Source: Hanleya hanleyi
Taxonomy: Eukaryota; Mollusca; Polyplacophora; Lepidopleurida; Hanleyidae
Assembly: GCA_036873755.1 (NCBI GenBank)
Contig: JAVTVY010019451.1
Span: forward strand, 1-64,000
DNA length: 64,000 nucleotides
Direction of reading: 5' to 3'
The translations under genes and the position numbers were made by a program. Every line of letters begins with the position of its first letter. Within the stretch, counting starts at the first letter, position 1. The notes beneath the pieces were generated by a model, which was not told the DNA's origin, did no database searches, and saw only the letters and a list, made by a program, of their open reading frames with translations. Below are positions 38,001-44,790 of the stretch, one piece after another.

Positions 38001-41000
38001 TTATGCTCTTGAAAGATCTTCTATGACCTGGACAGCGGATTGGTCTTGCATTCTTTTCGGCCCATTCCTGAATTTATTGCCAAAAATGAGTCTGTTCGTT
38101 CAGGTCCGTGCGCTCAACGTCGTACTCCATTCCTGCGTTGTCAGACTTTGTACATGGCCTCGTGGTCGATCTTCTGCTAGATCCTGTTCGAGCCTTCCGT
38201 CACTATCTTACTCGTACCGATTTCGTTCGCGGCTTTCGGCTACGGTTATCATATCCCTTCACCGGTCAGCAAGGCTTGATATTTAGAAAAGCCGCGTAGT
38301 TGAAGAAGACCATAAAATAGTCTTATCAATTGCCAGAAGGTAGATATACTATTGACGCCCCCACTACTGGCTTCCACTTCTTCTAATGTGTTTCGTACCA
38401 TCGCTACACATGGCCTTTATGGAAGAACTTGTCCCTTCATGATATTGTCCAGTTCTTGTGTCTGGACTGCAAATTCCACGTTCACAAATTTCTATCTGTG
38501 TGATATGTCAGTGCAGTCAGATAGTGTGACCACGCTTGGGCCACTAAGGGCTACCTAGCACGTGGTTAGTTCTTTCAGGAAGAGAGGGGGGGGGGGCAGA
38601 ATTTGTCACCATTGCAGCAAGGCAGCCACCTTGCTCCAGGGAAGCTAGCTCAAATGGTAGAGCGCTCGCTTTGCATGCGAGAGGTACCGGAATCGATGCC
38701 CGGGTTCTCCAAGCCAACATTTTCTCAAGTATGTTTCAATTTTAAAACTTCATCATGATCGTCTTTGAAGGAAGGAATAAGTCGGATAGACGACCATGGA
38801 CTCTCTAATCATCAATCTAAGAGGTCTGACACTTTGAGAGTTTAATCTTTACCTTAACTACGGTTTTGCTTGTGTCTTTCAGCTTGAAACTGACTTTCCT
38901 CTGGATGATCTCAGCTGTGTCTCCTACGCTCAACTCACAAGACAAGTTGGACGTAAGTCGTTGGTGGATTGAGAATGGCGTGGCTTGGCGCCCTCTAAGA
39001 CCAAGAAGACCTAACAACCCGAGTGGTAGAGGATCCTGACATCTTGGTAGAGTTTGCATATCACACCACGACCACAGCTACATGGATGGAGGCACTCAAG
39101 AATAAGTATATCTGTATCATATCTATGATTTACCCTTTTCGTCTCTGACCAGGGTTTTTCTTGTTGCTCATTGTTTGTCTCATGTTTATTCCCTTATCTG
39201 TGTCATCCCAGCTACATGGAGGAAGACACTCAAAAGATAGGTTAGATTAGTATCTTCTATTACTACTCCATAATTATCCTCGGCTTTACCGGCCAGGTTT
39301 CTTTTGTTGAGATTTATGGAAGAACCTGCCCCTCCTTGACATTGTCCAGTCTTGTCTGGACGACGAACTCCACGTTCACCAATTTCTATCTAAGAGATAT
39401 GTCAGTCCAGTCAGATAGGATGACCACGCTTGGGCCGCGTATAGATGCCCAGCACGTGGTCAACTAAATTTTAAAAAAAAAAAGGGGGGGGCGGCATTTT
39501 GTATCATCGCAGCAAATCTGCAAATTGCTGTATCATCTCATCTCATTCATACTATTGGTCCACATTTGATTGATCACATATTGAAGGAAGAAATAAGTCA
39601 GATGGACGACCTTGGATCCTCTAAGAGATGTCTGACACTAAATCATTACTCTAAGATGCCTGACTCCATGGTGAGTGTGATCTTTACCTTAATTGCAGTT
39701 TTGATTGTGTCTTACAGGTTGAATCTGACTTCCTTCTCATGATCTCAGCTGCGTCATCTACGATCAACTCCCAAGAAGCAAGTTGGACGTAGACGTTTGT
39801 GGACTGAGAGTGGTGTGGCTTGGCGACCTCTAGGCACGGACTGTTTATTTGCTTCACCCGGACTTAGGAACAGCCAAGATTTTGCATGCAGAAAAGCCTT
39901 ATCAAGTAGACCTATCATCCTACGGGTAGGGGTCCCTCTTCTTGGTATAGACGGCTTCCCGAGTAGACCTATCATCCTACGGGTAGGGGTCCTCTGTCGG
40001 TTGAAATTAATTCCACACCACAAGCACAGCTACATGGATGTAGCAATCAAGATAAGTACAACTGTATCTTATTCACATTTTAACCTTTTCGTCCTTGACC
40101 AGGGTTTAAAATTGTTGATTGATTGATTGCTTCATGCTAATACGCCATGTTTTTCTGTGTCATTCCAGCGGTTACTTAGCCTACTTTTGGAACTACTTCA
40201 AGACCGAGGTTCCCACCTCCATATGTTGGTACTGAGGCATTAATTAAAGCAGGTTTAAGACTTAGGAAGCAAATATTAAACATTTATAATCAATGTTTCT
40301 ATTTGTTACTAAGTCAAACCTGCTTTAATTTAATGTGCCCTCCCTTCCTTCCCCTCGTACCGCGGCCTTGTATACTACTGGTCTCGGTTTGAGAAAGAGG
40401 ATTGGAATAAGGCTTACAATGACCTTTATAGTAACCACGCTGGATTGAATGGGAGAGCTCTCCTAGGGGCAGACAACTCCTAGGGGAGTTGATTTTTTTC
40501 TTTTAACTTCCATTTTTCTACGTTTGATTGTGCATTTAATCGGAGATAAAAGGCATTAATTAAAGCAGGTTTGACTTAGTAACAAATAGAAACATTGATT
40601 ATAAATGTTTAATTTTTTGATAAGTTTGGCAACTTCAGAACGACCACAAGAACTCATGCGGTCAACCACGCATCAAAACACCACCCCTGCTATCTAGGCA
40701 AAATAGTATTATCTAAGATTATCAAGGAACTTGAATTAATACAGTGCAAACCCCGGATTGAACGATCATTTCACCTTGTATATCAGTGTAGTGATCGCCA
40801 CTGTTAAAGAGATTTTCGCAAAAAAAAAGTTCAACTTTTACCGCTCAAATGCTCCCAGTGAGCGCCAATTTACCAGCAATTTTCAAAAAAAAAATCTACG
40901 CTGCGAGGGGGGATACTCCCCTCTCAGACTCTCCCCCTAAGCCCCCCCAAACTTCACAACTTGTCTACGCCCTTGCATACTGTGCCGCCACTCATAACAT

Positions 41001-44000
41001 GTATACTTATATTCCTCTACAAATACTCGTCAATTTCTATCAAATGTGCATCCGGGGGGTATCTTGTAAGCATGCTTACTGATGATTTCCACTGCCACAA
41101 TCCCATTCAGCTTACTCATGAAACGTTAACCACCCCCATGTATCTATGCCCTTACGGGGGGTATCTTGTAAGCAGCCTTACTGATCATTTTGATCAAATG
41201 TGTGCATCCCTCAGACTATGCTCTAGTTTGTTAATGATCTGGCAGGCCCCTTCAATTGATAATGGTTCTGGCGGGCCCCTTACTTGTTAATGGTTGTGGC
41301 GGGCCCTTTACTTGTCAATGGTTCTCGCAGGCCCCTTACTTGTCAATGGTTCTGGCAGGCCCCTTACTTGTCAATGGTTCTGGCATGCCTCAGGTGCTGT
41401 CATAGCAATCATACTGCCCAACATCTTGTCACATATGTGCCAGATTGGCTATGACATCAAGTTTGTTGTTTGTTTTAAAGGTCATTCGTGTTTCTTAACC
41501 TCCTGAAACCTTAGGAAAGAACTTAAAACTTCATCTGGCTCATCCATTTTCGTCCCACAGTATTGAATTATGATCAGAAAGACTTCCAGATTTGGTTTGT
41601 GGATACCTGCCATAATGTGTCGCTTGGGATTGCATTTCATCACCATTCACCATCAGGTGATGCCATCTTGGGGGCAGCTTGATATTTCATTTTAGGACAC
41701 CAAAATAAGAAAGGGTTGTTGTTTTTATGCCCTCGCCCATATTTATATGGGGGGGGGGGGCATATAGAGTTTGGTCTGGCGGTCCTTCCCTACGTACGTA
41801 CGAAGTTTCCGGGCAAGAAATCTCCAAAGGATGGACGCTTTCACTTGAAATTTTGTTCACTGGTGTACATCCATAACACCTTTAATGGGATTGTGTTTCG
41901 GGCAAATCCGCATACAGGTGGCGCCTCCACATGGTGTTAAATGGGCCTAGGCTAGGTTAATACATGTACAAGATGGGGTTTCCGGGCGATAAATCTCCAG
42001 TGGTTTGATGCTTTGACTTGAAATTTTTCTCACTGATGTACAGCCATAAGACCTTGAATGGGATTGTGTTTCGAGAAAATCCGCGTGCAGGTGGCGCCAC
42101 CACATAGTGTTAAATAGTCCTAGCCTAGGTTAATACATGTACAAGATGGGGTTTTCGGGCGATAAATCTCCAGTGGTTTGATGCTTTGACTTGAAATTTT
42201 TCTCACTGGTGTACAGCGTAAGACCTTGAATGGGATTGCGTTTCGAGAAATTCACTTGCAGGTGCAGGCCTGCAAGTGACTCACAGTGAAAATATAGGAG
42301 GAAATTTGCAAAAATATAGGAGAAATATAGGAATTTTCTGAATAAAATATAGGAAATAAAGGAGTGTAAGACAGATCTGTACTACACTGTATGTTCTAAA
42401 CTCGTTAGTTTTCTGGTGTTTAATCAAAAGGAGCCAACTTGCATTTCTGTACACAATATACTGGCCACCTTAAGTCAGGGGACATCAGATGAAACAGTGC
42501 ATGTTTTATCATCGGTCAACTCGTATACTGCTTTATGGTCCAATATTTAACACATTGTGTTGTGGATAGAACAAATTATTCCATCAATTGGAAACGTCTA
42601 TATATTGAAGAAGTGAGAAATTCAGTATTGTTACCATTACAATGGCAGCATTAGATCTGCTCTGTCACAAGTAGGTACTCCCACTCCTTCCCTTCCCCGT
42701 GGTGATATAGCTGAAAATATTAAAAGTGACGTAACCCTATTCACTTACTCACACAGTAGGCTATTGTTCTGTGATGTTCATAAGTGGGATCAGATTATTA
42801 TTTATTTGTGAAAGTCCTATGGCATCATTATGAGTCAATGTAGTTGTTCAAGGGAACACCATTAGGACTAGCATCATACATGTACAATGGATGAATGAAG
42901 TAATATCTATAGCCTGTATCATGTAGATATATCTATTTATGTTTCAGAAAAGGCTGACTGTACAATCACCATGGCTGATGAAGACCTGGTCAATCTGATG
43001 ACGGGCAACTTGAACCCACAGCAGGTATATACATGATCTTGGACTATTTGCATGTTTTGGCTTGAATTGTGTTCCTTATCTTGTAAATTAAGTTGTAGTA
43101 AACCCACAAACATAGACATATTTGAAGTGGTAAAATGACAAAATTTGTTTTCCTCATGGTGCATCATGTTATGTTTGTGAATTTGATGGTGAATGTCCAG
43201 TGATGTGTGTCGTGGTAAATGTCCAGTTATACTTTGGTGATGAATGTTTTGCATAATCAATCCATGTACTACATTTGGGAACATGTTCCCACCCCCGAGG
43301 CATCAAGTCCCATCCTCTGTCTCGTAAATTAATCCTTGCGTGAGCCACTACCCTCATATATTCCTTGAGTTTACACCATGCTACACTTATTCAACTCGTC
43401 CACTCCCCTCGGGTACATGCCACCACCCCTGGGGCACCAAACCCCATCCTCTGTCTGCTTAACTAAGCCTCGCCCAACCCCCTACCCTCACATATTCCTG
43501 GAGCTTACACCATGCTGCGCTTATTCAACCCATCCTCTTCCCTCGGGAACATGTCCCTACCCTCGGGGCACAAAGCCCCATCCTCTTATCTCCTAAACTA
43601 GCTTACACTACCCTCAGGAGTTATGTCCTCAGCCCCAAGCACCAAATCCCACCCTCCATCTCCAAAAATAACCCTTGTCCGACCCTCATATATTGCGTTC
43701 GAGCTTATATATCCAGTATATGTTGTTGAAATTTGTGTGTAGTAGTCTGCAGTGTTGGTATAATTCTGCCCCCCCCCCCCCCCACCAATGAATTGCAACC
43801 CCAAGAAAGCTCGATTTCTCAGGTGAAACCCCCTGTTTGTTGAATACCTGCTGATAATTTGTTCGTGATAATTTGATGGTGAATGTCCAGTGATAATTTG
43901 ATGGTGAATGTCTAGTGATAATTTGGTGATGAATAGAAGAGAAGGAATGTCTGTTGAGAAATGAGGCTTTGAAATGCTGTCATTGATCAGTTACCATTAT

Positions 44001-44118
44001 GATATTCTTGTTTCAGGCTTTTTTCCAAGGAAAACTGAAAATAACTGGCAACATGGGTCTGGCTATGAAACTGAGAGAATTCCAAGCGAAGGCAAAGGAC
44101 TTGAAATCCAGACTGTAG
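7958..44118 (+). CDS. SCP2: SCPx (SCP2 locus): peroxisomal 3-oxoacyl-CoA thiolase / sterol carrier protein 2 fusion, 5' end missing
   Basis: Spliced exons: 7958-8021, 12332-12396, 14485-14611, 22171-22234, 22711-22797, 26019-26169, 26806-26857, 27653-27748, 30808-30915, 31861-32011, 32304-32391, 33158-33287, 42948-43024, 44017-44118. All introns are GT..AG and every junction keeps frame. The product thiolytically cleaves branched-chain and bile-acid-type 3-oxoacyl-CoAs in peroxisomes, and the C-terminal SCP2 domain binds lipids. Visible signatures are the nucleophile Cys in [12 protein letters not shown], the ELHDCFS block, [10 protein letters not shown] and [11 protein letters not shown]. 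Then comes the SCP2 fold from [11 protein letters not shown] to [18 protein letters not shown], and a C-terminal SRL, a type 1 peroxisomal targeting signal. The N-terminal roughly 90 residues of the family are missing upstream of the window. Introns are swollen by mobile elements. Confidence 0.95.
8434..8563. repeat. Small inverted-repeat (MITE-like) hairpin
   Basis: Arms at 8434-8466 and 8530-8563 are imperfect inverse copies of each other, both containing CACATTTAGA, GAAGGAC and CTTGGACCAAAA, with about 63 bases between. I see no coding potential. Confidence 0.7.
8639..9799. mobile_element. Putative non-autonomous Tc1/mariner-type element
   Basis: It starts CAGTGAAACC and ends GTTTCACTG, with TA on both sides (8637-8638 and 9800-9801). 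That is the target signature of Tc1/mariner/pogo elements. Similarity beyond the first 9-10 bases of the ends is loose. There is no transposase frame. It contains the 21-bp minisatellite at 9388-9513. Confidence 0.5.
9388..9513. repeat. 21-bp minisatellite, six copies
   Basis: The unit TTTTATTCACACTAGTGCTT plus C is repeated six times with no visible change. Because 21 is divisible by three it stays open on both strands, reading as repeated NKRSTSV on the - strand. That is probably a by-product of the period, not a gene. Confidence 0.95.
10080..11360. repeat. Dispersed repeat with ~115-bp sub-units rich in AGGTCA
   Basis: It opens with TTTTTATACGCCCGC, seen again at 27908, and ends in a 'gatatctccagt' region seen again near 29796. 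About nine degenerate units, spaced about 110-130 bases, each carry AGGTCA-type half-sites followed by GTCACTGTGACC and 'aaatca(g/a)gaaat'. A second copy lies at 29260-29820. Confidence 0.75.
12332..12396 (+). CDS. SCP2: SCPx exon
   Basis: Encodes the [16 protein letters not shown] block that follows the nucleophile segment in SCPx thiolases. The first two bases complete the Gly codon begun at 8021. The donor is gtgagt at 12397, and the exon ends on a complete codon. Confidence 0.93.
12920..13503. repeat. 39-bp minisatellite, about 14 units
   Basis: The unit is approximately CCTGTCCCTACCGATGGCYG plus GGAAGGATGTAATGTATGC, with scattered substitutions and two length variants near 13213 and 13418. 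Since 39 is divisible by three, long open frames run across it on both strands, reading as repeated [13 protein letters not shown] or relatives. I do not regard these as genes. Confidence 0.9.
13690..14100 (+). pseudogene. 3' end of a non-LTR retrotransposon (LINE)
   Basis: A decayed frame reads [15 protein letters not shown] followed by AFKHRLIK, the typical last segment of Jockey/CR1-like RT proteins. Downstream, 'gagggcctctgggaagaacag' and an AATAAA-like end followed by a TAATATAATATA run match the usual tail of such elements. Everything upstream in the element is missing or unrecognisable, as expected for 5' truncation. Confidence 0.65.
14485..14611 (+). CDS. SCP2: SCPx exon
   Basis: Encodes [20 protein letters not shown] and 22 more residues including [13 protein letters not shown], a conserved SCPx block. 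The acceptor is tttcag at 14479-14484 and the donor is gtgagc at 14612. It ends after the first base of a Gly codon. Confidence 0.95.
14945..15245. repeat. Dispersed repeat, copy A
   Basis: It shares 'gtatgtccgtccgt', 'gagatatctgcaaaa', 'actgatgaattt', 'cttacctag.caagaaccagaagcc' and 'ttcagataatttt' with 27990-28390 in the same order. I cannot assign it to a family. Confidence 0.6.
15480..16112 (+). other. GC-richer patch with open frames of unknown origin
   Basis: Open frames at 15499-15753 and 15699-16112 overlap here. The second ends in [20 protein letters not shown] followed by low-complexity sequence. Composition differs from the surrounding AT-rich intron, so I suspect a retroelement gag remnant, perhaps of the DIRS that starts about 1 kb downstream. 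I recognise no domain. Confidence 0.3.
17457..18880 (+). pseudogene. RT-RNase H of DIRS element 2
   Basis: RT blocks: [20 protein letters not shown] (about 17705), [12 protein letters not shown] (about 17850) and a [15 protein letters not shown] block (about 17950) in another frame. RNase [11 protein letters not shown] (about 18335) with the REMRA-like EMRACHH, and [15 protein letters not shown] (about 18580). The terminal [18 protein letters not shown] block (about 18755) is the usual DIRS RT-RH end. I cannot place the YxDD motif. Multiple frame changes are present. Confidence 0.8.
19200..19965 (+). pseudogene. Tyrosine recombinase of DIRS element 2
   Basis: The block [20 protein letters not shown] followed by [18 protein letters not shown] (about 19430-19535) carries the first catalytic Arg region. 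AHETRLVDI (about 19830) is the H-x-x-R box. [13 protein letters not shown] (about 19884) and a Tyr-Tyr pair in TFIKYYVM (about 19930) follow in other frames. It is broken by several frame changes. Confidence 0.75.
21138..21305. repeat. Perfect 63-bp inverted repeat (hairpin MITE)
   Basis: Arms 21138-21200 and 21243-21305 are exact inverse copies over 63 bases, separated by 42 bases that include 'actcagcctgcggcttcgt'. The perfect match implies a young insertion or gene-conversion-like maintenance. No coding capacity. Confidence 0.95.
22171..22234 (+). CDS. SCP2: SCPx exon
   Basis: Encodes [20 protein letters not shown] after completing the Gly codon from 14611; it ends two bases into a Pro codon. 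The acceptor is tttcacag and the donor is gtgagt. [14 protein letters not shown] is a strongly conserved SCPx segment. Confidence 0.95.
22235..22710 (+). other. SCPx intron with SINE-like repeat
   Basis: A 'gtgagtgagtgaatag' start near 22292 followed by 'aatatttcagctatatcatga' resembles a short interspersed repeat I associate with molluscan genomes. That assignment is from general recall, not a search. No exon is seen. Confidence 0.4.
22711..22797 (+). CDS. SCP2: SCPx exon
   Basis: Encodes [20 protein letters not shown] plus DPLTKLQC, ending two bases into a Cys codon. The acceptor is tattgcag and the donor is gtaagc. Confidence 0.95.
22798..26018 (+). other. SCPx intron with GCGCCC-rich element
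   Basis: It contains the inverted-repeat element 24240-25871. Bases 23100-23880 hold several weak open frames I cannot place. No exon is seen. Confidence 0.65.
24240..25871. mobile_element. GCGCCC-rich element with terminal inverted repeats, non-autonomous
   Basis: The left end CCCTCACGGAAATAGGGCGC and the right end, its inverse with one mismatch (25852-25871), define the borders, with AT on both outer sides. The interior is made of blocks of a degenerate 10-11 base unit centred on TGCGCCCTAA / TGCGCCCCAA, broken by AT-rich filler at about 24600-24830 and 24950-25470. Around 25685-25710 the unit appears in inverse orientation. No open frame of note. I do not recognise the family. Confidence 0.75.
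26019..26169 (+). CDS. SCP2: SCPx exon
   Basis: Encodes [17 protein letters not shown] and 33 further residues including [25 protein letters not shown] is a conserved thiolase block. The acceptor is tgtcacag. The donor gtcagc at 26170 is weaker than the others, but the next exon joins in phase 0. Confidence 0.94.
26170..26805 (+). other. SCPx intron
   Basis: AT-rich with no recognisable feature beyond splice sites. Confidence 0.6.
26806..26857 (+). CDS. SCP2: SCPx exon
   Basis: Short exon encoding [17 protein letters not shown] plus the first base of a Gly codon. The acceptor is gattacag and the donor is gtgagt. Confidence 0.94.
26858..27652 (+). other. SCPx intron with 31-bp minisatellite
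   Basis: The minisatellite at 26990-27270 is the only feature recognised; the rest is AT-rich. Confidence 0.6.
26990..27270. repeat. 31-bp minisatellite, about nine units
   Basis: The unit is approximately GGGGACAACAATGCATACCA plus TAGCCAAGTCT, with substitutions growing towards both ends of the array. Confidence 0.9.
27653..27748 (+). CDS. SCP2: SCPx exon with the ELHDCF block
   Basis: Encodes [20 protein letters not shown] and 11 more residues to GLCSP. The ELHDCF(S/T) segment belongs to the active-site region in SCPx-type thiolases. The acceptor is tttgtcag and the donor is gtatgg. Confidence 0.95.
27990..28390. repeat. Dispersed repeat, copy B
   Basis: Matches 14945-15245. An internal 24-25 base direct duplication ('cttacctagtcaagagccag') occurs at 28101-28150. 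Confidence 0.6.
28392..28537. repeat. Long imperfect palindrome (MITE-like)
   Basis: Arms of about 63 bases (28392-28455 and 28474-28537) share 'gtcaatatgtgttt', 'tgtggacctga' and 'aatattcac' in inverse order. The loop is 'tgaggccgaaggccga', itself a small palindrome. Confidence 0.9.
29260..29820. repeat. AGGTCA-rich repeat, second copy
   Basis: The same ordering as 10290-11330: 'ctatctacagtt', 'gcgagtg.ata', 'aggtcaaaggtcgctgtggcc', then 'tgagatgaggtc..ataatgcgat' and 'tatctccagta'. Confidence 0.65.
30808..30915 (+). CDS. SCP2: SCPx exon with the GHPLGATG block
   Basis: Encodes [20 protein letters not shown] and 15 more residues ending SKGHPLGAT. The His of GHP is a conserved thiolase catalytic residue. 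The acceptor is gtgacag and the donor is gtgagc. Confidence 0.96.
30916..31860 (+). other. SCPx intron with TTAA-flanked MITE
   Basis: The MITE at 31350-31785 is the only feature recognised. Confidence 0.65.
31350..31785. mobile_element. 436-bp MITE flanked by TTAA (piggyBac-type target)
   Basis: The ends GGATGTCCGCTGGTGG and CCATCAGCGGACATCC are near-perfect inverse copies, and TTAA lies directly outside both (31346-31349 and 31786-31789). TTAA duplication is the mark of piggyBac-like transposases. The interior matches 610-860. No open frame. Confidence 0.85.
31861..32011 (+). CDS. SCP2: SCPx exon with the thiolase C-terminal signature
   Basis: Encodes [20 protein letters not shown] and on through [20 protein letters not shown] to GFPHT. 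QHNLGxGGA is the C-terminal thiolase signature. The acceptor is tgtatag and the donor is gtaagg. The residue before GFP is His, where mammals have the Met that starts pre-SCP2. Confidence 0.96.
32304..32391 (+). CDS. SCP2: SCPx exon, linker and start of SCP2 domain
   Basis: Encodes [20 protein letters not shown] plus KEIKKAIDE. It joins the thiolase and lipid-binding domains. The acceptor is tgttccag and the donor is gtatgt. Confidence 0.94.
32392..33157 (+). other. SCPx intron
   Basis: AT-rich. I see nothing beyond the splice sites and a short direct repeat of 'gtttgtatgtgaaatga' at about 33083 and 33103. Confidence 0.6.
33158..33287 (+). CDS. SCP2: SCPx exon, SCP2 domain
   Basis: Encodes [20 protein letters not shown] and on to [19 protein letters not shown]. 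FxVDxKNGxG is a conserved SCP2 block. The acceptor is ataccag and the donor is gtgaat. Confidence 0.95.
33357..33610. repeat. Minisatellite, left block
   Basis: The unit is approximately TTGTTAATGGTTCTGGCAGG plus CCCCTTACT, with length variants. The same unit occurs at 41226-41392 on the far side of DIRS element 3. Confidence 0.9.
34155..34354 (+). repeat. Left inverted terminal repeat of DIRS element 3
   Basis: The inverse of 40391-40572 with few differences. Both carry 'caactcccctaggagttgtc', a small palindrome. The outermost left-specific bases (ATTTGCTTCCTAAGTCTTAA) recur inverted only in the internal complementary region. Confidence 0.92.
34493..34760 (+). pseudogene. Gag-like zinc-finger frame of DIRS element 3
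   Basis: Reads [20 protein letters not shown], then in another frame C..C and CAECVLW. This gives the same CxxC, H, CxxC, CAEC-W order as the DIRS element 1 gag at 2136. It is broken after about 30 codons. Confidence 0.5.
34761..36975 (+). other. Interior of DIRS element 3 without readable domains
   Basis: About 2.2 kb where gag and the start of RT would be expected. Only short, interrupted frames remain. A 'tcggagatcgacagacgggtctta' segment occurs twice (34701 and 35607), suggesting an internal direct repeat. Confidence 0.5.
36975..37195 (+). pseudogene. RT remnant of DIRS element 3
   Basis: [14 protein letters not shown] (about 37012) is the DAYFHIPIHP block of DIRS RTs. Frame-shifted pieces of the following palm segment can be traced to about 37190, where the Penelope tail follows. 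Confidence 0.55.
37255..37360 (+). mobile_element. Solo Penelope-type 3' tail in DIRS element 3
   Basis: The segment 'atactgttatatgg', 'tctttggattatggacg', 'ggatattctct' and 'gaatgacggactag' matches the 3' terminus of the PLE at 52617 (same order, opposite strand there). It is a heavily 5'-truncated copy. Confidence 0.75.
37680..38558 (+). pseudogene. Tyrosine recombinase of DIRS element 3
   Basis: [17 protein letters not shown] (about 37731) is core-binding sequence. [20 protein letters not shown] followed by [11 protein letters not shown] (about 37930-38015) is the first catalytic Arg block. [16 protein letters not shown] (about 38473) contains the likely nucleophile Tyr. The H-x-x-R box is degraded (ATHGLYG near 38403). 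Several frame changes are present. Confidence 0.75.
38405..40200 (+). repeat. Tandem duplication of ~0.9 kb after the recombinase in DIRS element 3
   Basis: 38405-39306 and 39307-about 40200 align in order: 'tttatggaagaac.tg.cc', 'tccacgttcac.aatttctat', 'gaccacgcttgggcc', the A/G run, 'gaaggaa.aagtc', 'ttgcttgtgtctt.cag' and 'gtggcttggcg.cctcta'. The copies differ by substitutions and indels. Only the first carries the tRNA-like sequence. Confidence 0.8.
38639..38711 (+). tRNA. tRNA-Ala(TGC)-like sequence, possibly a pseudogene or SINE head
   Basis: D arm GCTCaaatggtaGAGC, anticodon arm CTCGC-TTTGCAT-GCGAG with anticodon TGC, and T arm CCGGA-ATCGATG-CCCGG can all be folded. The acceptor stem GGGAAGC/GTTCTCC has one mismatch (A4-C69) and two G-U pairs, and the T stem has one A-C mismatch. 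Internal A and B boxes are present. It sits inside a DIRS element, in one of two duplicated blocks, so a retroposed copy is likely. Confidence 0.5.
40236..40336 (+). repeat. Internal complementary region of DIRS element 3
   Basis: The left half is the inverse of the left element end (to GAAGCAAAT). The right half is the inverse of the right element end (ATTAAACATTTATAATCAAT onwards). The two ends are joined head to head with no gap, which defines both element borders. Confidence 0.9.
40391..40613 (-). repeat. Right inverted terminal repeat of DIRS element 3
   Basis: The inverse of 34155-34354 up to 40572, then a right-specific extension (GACTTAGTAACAAATAGAAA and on to 40613) found elsewhere only in the internal complementary region. 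Confidence 0.9.
41226..41392. repeat. Minisatellite, right block
   Basis: About six units of the same type as 33357-33610, for example 'ggttctggcaggccccttac'. Confidence 0.9.
41806..42270. repeat. Three ~172-bp tandem units
   Basis: Units begin near 41806, 41977 and 42150 with 'gtttccgggc'. They share 'aaatctcca', 'gtgtacagccataa.acctt', 'aatgggattg.gtttcg' and 'aggtggcgcc.ccacat'. The third is cut at about 42270. The 5' lead 'tttttatgccctcgcccatat' (41734) and the G-run at 41751 look like the start of the repeat. Confidence 0.85.
42948..43024 (+). CDS. SCP2: SCPx exon, SCP2 domain
   Basis: Encodes [20 protein letters not shown] plus LNPQQ. The acceptor is tttcag and the donor is gtatat. 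This block lines the lipid pocket in SCP2-fold proteins. Confidence 0.96.
43025..44016 (+). other. SCPx intron with degenerate repeats
   Basis: Bases 43260-43700 hold about four loose copies of a ~110-130 base unit ('ccctcggg.acatg.c.ccacccc..ggggca..aa.cccatcctct'). Bases 43620-43830 match 370-605 near the left end of the window. A C-run of about 16 lies at 43768. Confidence 0.65.
44017..44118 (+). CDS. SCP2: SCPx last exon with PTS1 signal
   Basis: Encodes [20 protein letters not shown] plus [13 protein letters not shown] and TAG at 44116-44118. SRL is an accepted variant of the SKL peroxisomal targeting signal. The acceptor is tgtttcag. Confidence 0.97.
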   Translation, partial: AFFQGKLKITGNMGLAMKLREFQAKAKDLKSRL

Positions 44119-44790
44119 ATGGGAACAACATCCAGGAATGAAAATGTTCTTCCAAATTTCAGAATTATGTGATAATAGAAACTCAACAATGCCAAAATTG
44201 TGTTGGATAGTGATTCATTCAAACTGTGGACACCTTTGATACATATGCAATATTCAGAACAATAGAATTATACATAAATTATGAAACTGCTCATATTGTA
44301 CAGGGTTAGTGAAATAATGCATTTATGATGATATTTTTTACAACTCTGTGATATTCCCAAGCTAGTCTGCATATAATTATTTTGATATATGCTCGCTACA
44401 TACACTATGACATTGAACTTATGATTAATGATGGCTGTTTCCAATGAAGAACAAAAATGTAATGATATGAAACTAAGAAAGAAACTAGTGTAATTATCCA
44501 ACTCCAGATACAATATACCTTTGTGTGAACTGTGAAAACTAAATACTCCAGTGGCATTTTTACACTACGATGAAGCATTTATAATCGTAATTTAATTCAA
44601 ACCAAGCATTCAACAGGAGTGATGATTGTCACTGAAAGGAACACCATGAACTTTTTATTATTAATTAAGAAATTGTTAGAATGTTCAGCTCTAGGTCTCA
44701 AATAGAATGATACCATTGATGTGACAGCACTAACAAAGAACAAAGTTAACTATCACACATTTGAATAAACTGAAGTGTGAGTTTTGTTCT
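44119..44790 (+). other. SCP2: SCPx 3' untranslated region
   Basis: AT-rich sequence downstream of the stop. AATAAA at 44764-44769 is a good polyadenylation signal; cleavage about 15-25 bases later is inferred. Confidence 0.55.

Larger units (their letters stand above)
34155..40613 (+). mobile_element. DIRS-type retrotransposon, full-length frame, decayed (element 3)
   Basis: It has inverted terminal repeats at 34155-34354 and 40391-40613, and an internal complementary region at 40236-40336. Remnants on the + strand run in order: gag zinc-finger frame, RT, tyrosine recombinase. A Penelope-type tail (about 37255-37360) is inserted, and the region after the recombinase is tandemly duplicated. 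Most of RT-RH is deleted or unreadable, so this copy is defective. It lies in an SCPx intron, same strand as the gene. Confidence 0.9.
33288..42947 (+). other. Largest SCPx intron (9.7 kb), mostly DIRS element 3
   Basis: It holds a 29-bp-type minisatellite split into 33357-33610 and 41226-41392, a purine-rich tract (33612-33675), DIRS element 3 (34155-40613) and three ~172-bp tandem units (41806-42270). I see no host exon. Confidence 0.7.
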
